From the NCBI GenBank assembly GCA_937975745.1, contig CALJUK010000593.1, forward strand, positions 1-5,483: a stretch of 5,483 bases of DNA, in the 5' to 3' direction. Positions 1 through 5,483 of this stretch are shown here, piece after piece (positions within the stretch are counted from its first letter, which is position 1; the number at the start of each line of letters is the position of its first letter). Origin of the DNA: an uncultured Planctomycetaceae bacterium. GTDB taxonomy: Bacteria > Planctomycetota > Planctomycetia > Planctomycetales > Planctomycetaceae. The notes beneath the pieces were generated by a model that ran no database searches, was not told the DNA's origin, and saw only the letters and a program-made list of their open reading frames with translations. The position numbers were made by a program, and so were the translations under genes.

Positions 1-134
1 TCATTCGGGCCGACGGCACGTTCGAGGTGCTGGCGATCAATCACCTTGACGACGAGTTCACGGCTTCACCGGCCATCTCCGGCGGGCGGATTTACCCTCG
101 CGGCAAAAAGACCCTGTACGCCATCGGCAAGTAG
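1..134 (+). CDS. C-terminal end of a PQQ-like beta-propeller repeat protein (partial)
   Basis: Only the last 43 complete codons are present; the gene enters from the left edge and stops at TAG 132-134. The readable tail begins IRADGTFEVLA and ends KKTLYAIGK. It has the usual closing pattern of PQQ-like (BamB/quinoprotein-dehydrogenase-like) propellers: a strand reading 'G-x-FEVLA-x-N', then 'ASPAISGGRIYPRG', then a final strand 'TLYAIGK'. In this family the last blade is closed by a strand of this type just before the stop. Such proteins are often exported and serve as scaffolds or as sugar or alcohol dehydrogenases, but no catalytic part is visible here, so the function cannot be narrowed. 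The next gene is convergent, so this gene probably ends its transcript. Confidence is good for the fold and low for any specific role. Confidence 0.75.
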   Translation, partial: IRADGTFEVLAINHLDDEFTASPAISGGRIYPRGKKTLYAIGK

Positions 135-288
135 CCAAACCGCCGATTCGCTCGCGCGGGGCCGTTTCACGTCGGAGTGGGCCGTACGTCGAGGAGGGGC
201 ATCGTGCGGCGACGCCGGTTCAACCCGAGCTCGTGTTGGATATCCCACGCGGTTTACCGAGACGGAACACGCTCTTCAGGTGACACAC

Positions 289-332
289 CCTTCCGTAAGT
301 TGGCCGGCAATCTCCAGCCAACTTACGGAGGG
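289..332. terminator. 16-bp stem-loop between convergent genes, probable bidirectional terminator
   Basis: The arms 289-304 and 317-332 are complementary over 16 bp, with a single G-T wobble (291/330). The loop is 12 bases (305-316). The core arm reads TCCGTAAGTTGGC and is mirrored exactly on the other side. The hairpin lies 50 bases past the stop of the M16 protease and 154 bases past the stop of the propeller gene, where a shared terminator would be expected. There is no T-run on either side, so it is not a textbook rho-independent terminator; it could instead protect the mRNA 3' end. The rest of the 135-382 gap shows no supportable gene. Confidence 0.55.
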
Positions 333-382
333 CATCGATCCCTCGGCGGGCACGCCAGTAGAATGACGGCCGACTGTCCGGA

Positions 383-3187
383 TTACTTCCCTGCGCCAGC
401 GGCCGGTGCGCCCTGTTCCGACTTCTTGACTGACGCGAAGTCACCGGCAGCGACGATGATCAGTTCCTTCGGATCGAGATAACGGCGAGCTGTCTCGACG
501 ATCATCTCGGGAGTCAGCGATTCGACACGGTTCTCAAGTTCCTGCTGATAACTCATATCACGATCTGCCTGGAGATTCTCTCCGATGACCCGCGCCAAAC
601 TGCTGTCCTTTGTCCGAGCCACCATCAGGCTCTGCAAGTAGCCCTTCTTTGCGGCTTCCAGCTCCTCTTCGGTCACGCCCGATTTCAGGAACCGCTGTAA
701 TTCCTCGAGAATGATCGGCCGCAGACGGGCCATATTTTCTGGATTGCTAATGGCGTAGACGTAGAAAATTCCGCGGTCATCAATCGAACCGGCGCGGACA
801 CCCGAGCCGATTCCGTAGGAGAGTCCCTCTTGCTGACGGACTCGATCACCCAACCGTGAAGACAGGGCACCACCTCCGAGGATGTAATTACCAACGATGA
901 GTGCCGCATAGTCGGGCGAAGTGTCCCGCAACGGGAAGGCGTCACCGGCAAAGTATGTGGCATTGGCCTTGTCGGGAGTCTCGATCGCCGTGAATGAGCC
1001 CTGGACGTCGACTTTTCCCGTCCGTGTGATCGGTGCGAAGGGAATCTTCGACTTCCAGTCCACCAATATCTCTCGGAAGCCATCCGTCGTCTGCTCAGGG
1101 TCAAAGTCGCCGATGACGACCAGTTCGCCGTGGGCACCGTTCACGTAATCGGTGAAGAGACGTTCGACCGTGGCCCGATCCAGGGACTTTGTGAGCGCGA
1201 TCTCTTCTTCGGTGGTGGCGATATACCGCGGGTCGCCGGCCGGATACGGATTGATCGCCCGCGAGACCGTGGTCTGCGCCAATGTTGTCGGATCGGTCAG
1301 TTGCTGCTCCAAACCGGCAATCTGCTCCTGTTTGAGCAGTTCCAGTTCAGATTCGGGCAACGTCGGTGACCGCAGAACATGCTTCAGCAGTTTCAGCACG
1401 TCGGCCAATTGTTCCCGCTTGGTCTCGATCGTGAACGTCATCGAACCGGCACCACCACTGGCATGCATGCGGGTCCGGGTGCGATCCAAGCCATCCTGGA
1501 TCTGCTGACGATCCAGTTCCTTCGTTCCACGCATCATGAGTTGCGGGAGATATTCGCAGGCGATTTTCATGCCGTGCAACGACTCGGCCGATCCGTAGCG
1601 GAGGGTCAACTGAATGTTGACCGTGCCGCCCCGCGTCTTCTTGGGCAGGAGTGCCGCCTTGACGCCACTGGGGAGTGTCACGAATTGCGTCCGCTGTTGA
1701 ATGTTCTGTGGCGAGACGTCAAAGACCTCGCCCGCCGCGACGTCTTCCCGCCCCCGGTATTCGCCGATCATTTCCGCCAGGCTGGGAGTTGCCGGAACGG
1801 TCACACGTTGCGGCTTTTCGACCGGCAGATAAACTCCGGCGGTGCGATTGTTCCGCGTCAGGTAGGCAGCTGCGACCCGTTGGACATCTTCGACAGTCAC
1901 TTTCTCGACGCGGTCGCGATACAGAAATTTCAGCCGCCAGTCTCCTTTGGAGGCCCACTCCGAGAGTTGAACGGCACTTCGGGTCGTGTCCGATTCGGCC
2001 AGTTCGATCTGCTTGGCAATCTGCAGTCGCGCCCGGGCGACGTCTTCCTCACTGATCCCGGCGTGAGCGAGCCCTTCGACTGTATCGATCAGGTTCTCGA
2101 GCACCAGGTTGGGATCGTTTCCGGCAGCGACTTCCGCCATGAACATCACAATGCCCGGGTCGTGCAGGTCAAAAGCCGATCCGTAGACATTGGCGGCGAT
2201 CCGTTTTTCGACCAATGCTTTGTAGAGTTTGCCAGCCGGTTCCGATGCCAGCACACGTGTCAGCACAGAGACAGCGGCGAAATCGGGGTGCGCACCGGCG
2301 GGAATGTGATAGACCGCACCAACGACCGCCACGTCACCGACGCGTCGAAGTGTGACCAACCGCTCGCCGTCCTGGGCCGGTTCCTCGGTATAGGTGGCAG
2401 GAAGTTTGCGTTCGGGGCGGGGAATCTTGCCAAACGAGTCGAGGACGACACCCAAAGCCTGCTCTGTGTCAAAGCGACCGGCAATCACCAACAGGGCATT
2501 ATCGGGTTGATAATAGCGGCGGTAGAAATCCTGCAGTCGATCGATGGGGACGCGTTCGATATCCGCCCGGTTACCGATCGTCGACTTGCCGTAGTTATGC
2601 CACAAGTAAGCGGCCGACAACATCCGCTGATACAGCACCGACGAGGGGGAGTTTTCGCCCCGCTCGAACTCGTTTCGAACAACCGACATCTCAGACTCGA
2701 GGTCTTCGGCCTTGACGTAGCTGTTGACGAATCGGTCCGCCTCCAGCCGAATGGCAAACTCCAGATTGTCTTCCGTCGCGGGCAGTGTCTCGTAGTAATT
2801 CGTGCGGTCCAGCCAAGTGGTGCCATTAAACGTGGCCCCTCGCGCCTTCAACAGCTGGGGGATATTGGGGTGGGTGGGGGTTCCCTTGAAGAGCATGTGT
2901 TCCAGCAGGTGGGCCATGCCCGCTTCGCCGTAACCTTCGTGTCGCGAACCAACGAAGATGGTCAGATTGACTGTCACGGTCGCCTTGGACGGGTCGGGAT
3001 ACAACAAGACTTGCAGTCCGTTGTCCATGCGATATTCGGTAATCCCTTCAACCGTCGTACTCTTGGTCAAGCTTGGCTCCTCCGCGGTTGCTGTGGGTGC
3101 GAGTTCGAACCCCGGACTGAGACTGCAGGCGACAACGCCAAACAGGCCGATGAGCATCTTCCGTCGTAATTCCAGTCGACCCCTCAT
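383..3187 (-). CDS. Exported M16-family zinc metalloprotease (pitrilysin/PqqL-like, two M16 units)
   Basis: The 934-residue protein has the size and two-unit layout of PqqL- or pitrilysin-type peptidases, which cut peptides inside a closed chamber. The N-terminus (RRKMLIGLFGVVACSLS) is a signal sequence; it has both a possible lipobox (VVAC, Cys21) and a possible AxA site (ATA before E36), so it is exported. Unit 1 carries the inverted zinc motif HLLEH at residues 93-97, within GMAHLLEHMLFKGTP. The third zinc ligand is probably E173 in VVRNEFERG, with E166 seven residues before it. Unit 2 has lost the motif: the aligned stretch at about 543-549 reads ACEYLPQ. It keeps the C-terminal M16 signature SSRLGDRVRQQEGLSYG at 776-792, whose Arg and Tyr usually contact substrate. 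The first ATG of the open frame (3220) is rejected for ATG 3187, which has a strong Shine-Dalgarno and puts the signal peptide at the N-terminus. The natural substrate is unknown. The next gene upstream is co-directional but 305 bases away. Confidence 0.93.
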   Translation of the reverse strand: MRGRLELRRKMLIGLFGVVACSLSPGFELAPTATAEEPSLTKSTTVEGITEYRMDNGLQVLLYPDPSKATVTVNLTIFVGSRHEGYGEAGMAHLLEHMLFKGTPTHPNIPQLLKARGATFNGTTWLDRTNYYETLPATEDNLEFAIRLEADRFVNSYVKAEDLESEMSVVRNEFERGENSPSSVLYQRMLSAAYLWHNYGKSTIGNRADIERVPIDRLQDFYRRYYQPDNALLVIAGRFDTEQALGVVLDSFGKIPRPERKLPATYTEEPAQDGERLVTLRRVGDVAVVGAVYHIPAGAHPDFAAVSVLTRVLASEPAGKLYKALVEKRIAANVYGSAFDLHDPGIVMFMAEVAAGNDPNLVLENLIDTVEGLAHAGISEEDVARARLQIAKQIELAESDTTRSAVQLSEWASKGDWRLKFLYRDRVEKVTVEDVQRVAAAYLTRNNRTAGVYLPVEKPQRVTVPATPSLAEMIGEYRGREDVAAGEVFDVSPQNIQQRTQFVTLPSGVKAALLPKKTRGGTVNIQLTLRYGSAESLHGMKIACEYLPQLMMRGTKELDRQQIQDGLDRTRTRMHASGGAGSMTFTIETKREQLADVLKLLKHVLRSPTLPESELELLKQEQIAGLEQQLTDPTTLAQTTVSRAINPYPAGDPRYIATTEEEIALTKSLDRATVERLFTDYVNGAHGELVVIGDFDPEQTTDGFREILVDWKSKIPFAPITRTGKVDVQGSFTAIETPDKANATYFAGDAFPLRDTSPDYAALIVGNYILGGGALSSRLGDRVRQQEGLSYGIGSGVRAGSIDDRGIFYVYAISNPENMARLRPIILEELQRFLKSGVTEEELEAAKKGYLQSLMVARTKDSSLARVIGENLQADRDMSYQQELENRVESLTPEMIVETARRYLDPKELIIVAAGDFASVKKSEQGAPAAGAGK

Positions 3188-3194
3188 TCGAGTG

Positions 3195-3200
3195 CTCCTT
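3195..3200 (-). promoter_or_regulatory. Shine-Dalgarno that fixes the M16 protease start
   Basis: Read on the minus strand, AAGGAG lies 7 bases before ATG 3187-3185. The open frame extends 11 codons further up to ATG 3220, but those codons (MDLATPRRSTR) would place a charged stretch before the signal peptide and would contain this ribosome site. ATG 3187 is therefore the better start. Confidence 0.85.
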
Positions 3201-3240
3201 CGAGGTGTTGCAAGATCCATCTTAATCTCAGTTGCCGCGG

Positions 3241-3260
3241 AGAACGCAGTGCTGCGTTCT
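3241..3260. repeat. Perfect 9-bp inverted repeat upstream of the protease gene
   Basis: AGAACGCAG (3241-3249) and CTGCGTTCT (3252-3260) are exact reverse complements with two bases between them. As RNA this would be an 8-bp stem with a GTGC-type tetraloop; as DNA it is a dyad of operator size. It lies 54 bases upstream of the protease start. A second CTGCG/CGCAG pairing (3252-3256 with 3264-3268) shares one arm with it, so two alternative hairpins are possible. The role is unknown: operator, leader structure or chance. Confidence 0.45.
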
Positions 3261-3291
3261 GGTCGCAGAGTTTACGGTCTCGATGCGGTAC

Positions 3292-3358
3292 CAAAACCAC
3301 TGTGTGGCCTGTCTTCTCCCTCGACGTTCTGGTCGAAGACTCGCACCAACTGGTTTTG
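3292..3358. repeat. Nested imperfect inverted repeats in the protease leader region
   Basis: The outer arms CAAAACCA (3292-3299) and TGGTTTTG (3351-3358) are exact reverse complements. Inside them TCGAC (3321-3325) pairs with GTCGA (3332-3336) around a six-base loop, and GTCTTC (3311-3316) mirrors GAAGAC (3335-3340). Together they could fold a branched or bulged hairpin of about 67 bases. No T-run follows on either strand. Such short arms could arise by chance, so this is reported as structure only. Confidence 0.3.
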
Positions 3359-3492
3359 AAGCTGACTCCAGCCCTGTGGTGGGAGTCGCCTTGGCCCTTG
3401 GGCAAATCGTAGCAAGCGCGCGGACGACACGGAAGGTGGAGCAGGGAGCGATCACGAATCGAGCCGCAGAGAGACTGGCCTGCCCCTGCCGG

Positions 3493-4364
3493 CTACTTTT
3501 CCAGGGAATCGATCGCGGAACGGAGGACTTTTGCACTCCACTGAACGGCGTCTTGTTCCTCGGCCGTCAGATCCAGCGGCAGTGTTCCCTCGACGCCCTG
3601 GCCGCCGATCAATGTCGGCCAGGAGAGTGTGACGTCGCGGACACCGTGCACCTCGGTCTGTCTCGAGCACAGACAGAGAATGGCCCGCTGGTCGTGTAGA
3701 ATGGCATCCACGATTCGGGTGATCGCACTCCCAATGCCGTAATATGTCGCCCCTTTGCCGGCGATAATCTGCTGGGCGGCCTGCCGAACGTTCGCATCAA
3801 TCTGCCGGCGGTGCTCCGCAGAGATTGTGGAGACTTCCGGTGTCGCAAAGCGATCCAGGGGAATTCCTGCGATTCGGGTGACGGACCAGGTGAGCACCTC
3901 GGAATCGCCATGTTCGCCGACGACATAACCGTGTACATGCTGCGCGTCAACGTTGAAGTGCTTGCCGATCAGGCTGCGGAACCGCGCGGTATCCAACAGG
4001 GTCCCGCTCCCGAGAACGCGATGCGCAGGGACACCCATCTGCTCGGCATAGGTGGCCGCCAAATGGGTCATTACATCGACCGGATTCGTAGCCACCAGCA
4101 GGATCGCGTCTGGAACATGCTCGATCACTGCAGGGACGACTTCCCGAAAAATGGCGGCATTGCGTTCGAGCAGTTCCAAACGGCTTTCACCCGGGCGCTG
4201 ATTCACTCCAGCTGCCAGAATGACGACCGAGGAACCGGCCAGATCGGGATAGTCGCCACTGGAAACTTCAAAGGGATGGGCAAAAGGAACAGCATGTCGA
4301 ACATCAACATGGCATAGGCCGACGTCGACCCCACAAAGCCGCTGCCAACAATTCCGACTTTCAT
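3493..4364 (-). pseudogene. ldh: L-lactate dehydrogenase broken by an internal frameshifting deletion
   Basis: This gene would convert pyruvate and NADH to L-lactate and NAD+ in the cytoplasm. Reading starts at ATG 4364 with MKVGIVGSGFVGSTSAYAMLM, a perfect Rossmann strand with GSGFVG. In that frame translation then turns to nonsense and ends at TGA 4205-4203 after 53 residues. From codon 4305 a different frame continues the protein (DVRHAVPFAHPFEV) for 270 residues to TAG 3495-3493. That part has all the lactate-type signatures: NQRPGESR (Gln at 4200-4198, typical of lactate rather than malate enzymes, and the loop Arg at 4182-4180), LDTARFR, and GEHGDSE with the catalytic His at 3912-3910. 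Between the two parts about 22 residues normal for the family are absent, including strand beta-2 with its NAD-binding Asp. The second frame is open back to ATG 4416, but the added N-terminus is not Rossmann-like. The pieces plus the missing part give about 312 residues, the normal size. No good Shine-Dalgarno precedes ATG 4364. An assembly error is the main alternative. Confidence 0.85.
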
Positions 4365-4370
4365 AACGGT

Positions 4371-4384
4371 AAACTCGCGAGTTT
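4371..4384. promoter_or_regulatory. Perfect 14-bp palindrome just before the lactate dehydrogenase start, possible operator
   Basis: AAACTCGCGAGTTT is a perfect palindrome located 6 bases upstream of the dehydrogenase ATG (4364), where a ribosome site would normally be. A bound repressor here could block transcription of the gene. As RNA it has no room for a loop, so a DNA role is more likely. The cognate regulator is not in the window. Confidence 0.4.
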
Positions 4385-4434
4385 GAAGATTGACTCACAT
4401 CGGAGACGTGCTCCATGATGGGCGGCTACAATCC

Positions 4435-4463
4435 TTTGAAGCAGAACTCAGCCGGCGTGTCAA
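4435..4463 (-). promoter_or_regulatory. Weak candidate sigma-70 promoter for lactate dehydrogenase
   Basis: On the minus strand a perfect -35 hexamer TTGACA (4463-4458) is followed after 17 bases by TTCAAA (4440-4435), which matches the -10 consensus at only three of six positions. Transcription would begin near 4428, giving a leader of about 65 bases that includes the palindrome at 4371-4384. The spacing and the perfect -35 support it; the poor -10 does not. Confidence 0.3.
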
Positions 4464-4511
4464 TTCCCTTGCGGATGGAACGCGTTCGGCCGCGTGTTGT
4501 CGACAGCAATC

Positions 4512-4520
4512 GGTGAGGGG
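4512..4520 (+). promoter_or_regulatory. Purine-rich ribosome site directly before the cardiolipin synthase start
   Basis: GGTGAGGGG abuts ATG 4521. The spacing is shorter than usual, but no better site exists. The in-frame alternatives GTG 4494 and TTG 4497 have no Shine-Dalgarno and would add non-conserved residues before the first membrane segment. A 10-bp palindrome GAACGCGTTC lies further upstream at 4478-4487. Confidence 0.5.
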
Positions 4521-5483
4521 ATGGAACAATACGACTGGCTGACAATCTACGGCTTTGTCGTTGCGATCGCCGAGATTCTTGGCGTTCTCTCCGCCGTGCA
4601 GGCCATTATGCAATCCCGGACATCCCAGGGAGCCATTGCCTGGGCCGTGTCATTGGTATTGTTTCCGCTGTTTGCCGTACCACTGTACTGGGTGTTTGGC
4701 AGCCGCAAACTTCACGGTTGCCTGGACGCTCGCCGGGCCGGGGACCTGCACCTGGCTGCCATTGCCGAAGACATGACACAGGACTCGTACGCCTACCGTC
4801 GCTCGGAGTCGGTCGACGAGGAGCCATTTCACTCCATTCAGAAACTCACGCGATTCCCTTTTTACGCGGGCAATTCGGTGAGTCTGCTGATTGATGGCGA
4901 CCAGACATTCGAGGCGATGTTTGCAGCCATCGAACAGGCTCGCTCGTACATTATCGTGCAGACATTTATTATCCGCGACGATGAACTCGGCGGTCGTTTG
5001 CGCGAACTGCTGATCCGTAAAGCCCGCGAAGGTTGCCACGTCTATTTGTTGTACGATGCTTTCGGTAGTCGCAACTGGTCGCGGAAGGCGATCAACGCGC
5101 TGGAAGAGGCCGGGGCTTACGTCGAAGCGTTCGCGGCGGCATGGACGTCGGTTTCGCGGTTTCAGTTCAATTTTCGCAATCACCGCAAAATCACCATCGT
5201 TGACGGCAAAACTGCCTTTGTCGGCGGGCTGAATATCGGCGACGAATACCTCGGCCGCGACGAGAAGTTCGGTCCCTGGCGCGACACCCACCTCCAGCTC
5301 CGCGGCCCCACCGTGCAGGCCATCCAGCTCGTCTTCCTCGAGGACTGGAACTGGGCGGCCGACGAGCGCATCACCGATCTCGACTGGGACGGCGACCCGC
5401 AGCCGCACGACGAGATCACGGCCATGCTGCCGACCGGGCCGGAGGACTTTGTCGACTCATGGCAGCTCTGCGGCGCCGCGGGC
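4521..5483 (+). CDS. cls: Cardiolipin synthase, phospholipase D type (N-terminal 321 residues, 3' end outside the window)
   Basis: ClsA-type enzymes condense two phosphatidylglycerol molecules into cardiolipin and glycerol at the inner membrane. The sequence opens with two hydrophobic segments at about residues 6-30 and 37-60, the second ending PLYWVFGSRKL, as in the N-terminal membrane anchor of this family. The first PLD domain follows. Its HKD motif is RNHRKITIVDGKTAFVGG, with H221, K223 and D228, near the position of the equivalent residues in E. coli ClsA. The family usually has about 480 residues and a second HKD, which would lie beyond the right edge. The gene is divergent from the lactate dehydrogenase, with 156 bases between the two starts. 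Oddity: from codon 245 (position 5253) to the edge nearly every codon ends in G or C (73 of 77), against 58 of 84 in the preceding stretch, although the protein remains in frame and family-like. The open frame is uninterrupted across the change. Confidence 0.93.
   Translation, partial: MEQYDWLTIYGFVVAIAEILGVLSAVQAIMQSRTSQGAIAWAVSLVLFPLFAVPLYWVFGSRKLHGCLDARRAGDLHLAAIAEDMTQDSYAYRRSESVDEEPFHSIQKLTRFPFYAGNSVSLLIDGDQTFEAMFAAIEQARSYIIVQTFIIRDDELGGRLRELLIRKAREGCHVYLLYDAFGSRNWSRKAINALEEAGAYVEAFAAAWTSVSRFQFNFRNHRKITIVDGKTAFVGGLNIGDEYLGRDEKFGPWRDTHLQLRGPTVQAIQLVFLEDWNWAADERITDLDWDGDPQPHDEITAMLPTGPEDFVDSWQLCGAAG

Larger units (their letters stand above)
3188..3492. other. 305-base intergenic region between the protease and lactate dehydrogenase genes
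   Basis: No convincing gene is present. The open frames crossing this stretch have no recognisable protein character, and most extend out of neighbouring genes. It should hold the 5' leader and promoter of the protease and the 3' end of the dehydrogenase transcript. I find no clear -35/-10 pair. It does hold several inverted repeats, listed separately, and an 11-base direct repeat CGTTCTGGTCG at 3255-3265 and 3325-3335. No T-run follows any hairpin, so no intrinsic terminator for the dehydrogenase can be named. Confidence 0.6.

Noticed and set aside
46..366. A 106-codon plus-strand open frame over the end of the propeller gene and the intergenic gap
   Set aside because: It overlaps the real propeller frame, is low-complexity and Arg/Ser/Thr-rich, and runs through the hairpin. 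No Shine-Dalgarno or domain supports it.
1379..3169. A 596-codon open frame on the plus strand opposite the M16 protease
   Set aside because: It lies entirely antisense to a gene with clear catalytic motifs. Its translation has no recognisable domain, and long antisense frames are common opposite high-GC genes.
3232..3699. A 155-codon plus-strand open frame spanning the 305-base gap into the dehydrogenase region
   Set aside because: Half of it is antisense to conserved dehydrogenase sequence, and its translation resembles no family.
4365..4416. An upstream ATG (4416) that would give one continuous 307-residue dehydrogenase frame
   Set aside because: The added N-terminus has no glycine motif or Rossmann strand, while the true MKVGIVGSGFVGS start is encoded in the other frame. 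The continuous frame is accidental and would lack the NAD-binding loop.
4390..4432. TTGACT (4390-4395) and TACAAT (4427-4432) as a plus-strand promoter for cardiolipin synthase
   Set aside because: The spacing is 31 bases, far from the 16-18 needed, and no better -35 lies at the right distance from TACAAT.
4650..5408. A 252-codon minus-strand open frame opposite cardiolipin synthase
   Set aside because: It is antisense to the HKD-containing frame. Its plausible-looking composition is a by-product of the codon pattern on the coding strand.

Overview
The window looks like ordinary chromosomal sequence of a free-living bacterium with moderately high GC, most likely a member of the Planctomycetota. 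That placement is a family-level impression from the style of the lactate dehydrogenase and of the PQQ-type beta-propeller C-terminus, not a database result. I see no mobile element, CRISPR array, tRNA or rRNA. I also see no cluster resembling a defence, secretion or secondary-metabolite system. The genes are housekeeping or accessory metabolic genes with unrelated jobs.

Layout from left to right. (1) Positions 1-134, plus strand: the last 43 complete codons of a PQQ-like beta-propeller protein. (2) 135-382: a convergent intergenic gap with a strong 16-bp stem-loop (289-332) that probably ends transcription. (3) 383-3187, minus strand: a complete exported M16-family zinc metalloprotease of 934 residues, with an intact HLLEH site in the first half and a degenerate copy in the second. 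Its start is set by a near-perfect Shine-Dalgarno sequence. (4) 3188-3492: a 305-base gap with several inverted repeats and no convincing gene. (5) 3493-4364, minus strand: an L-lactate dehydrogenase whose reading frame is broken. (6) 4365-4520: a divergent intergenic region with a perfect 14-bp palindrome and a candidate promoter. (7) 4521-5483, plus strand: the N-terminal two thirds of a cardiolipin synthase that runs off the window.

Two points deserve most attention. First, the lactate dehydrogenase starts with a perfect Rossmann glycine motif in one frame, then jumps to another frame at about 4299-4310. About 22 residues that every family member should have are absent, including the second beta-strand with the NAD-binding acidic residue. 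This reads as an internal deletion of about 67 bases, either a real pseudogene or an assembly error. Second, the cardiolipin synthase changes codon use abruptly at about position 5253: GC at third codon positions rises from about 69% to about 95%. This suggests a recombination junction or a chimeric contig.

Nothing suggests that the four genes act as one pathway. The protease and the dehydrogenase are co-directional but separated by 305 bases. The dehydrogenase and cardiolipin synthase are divergent.
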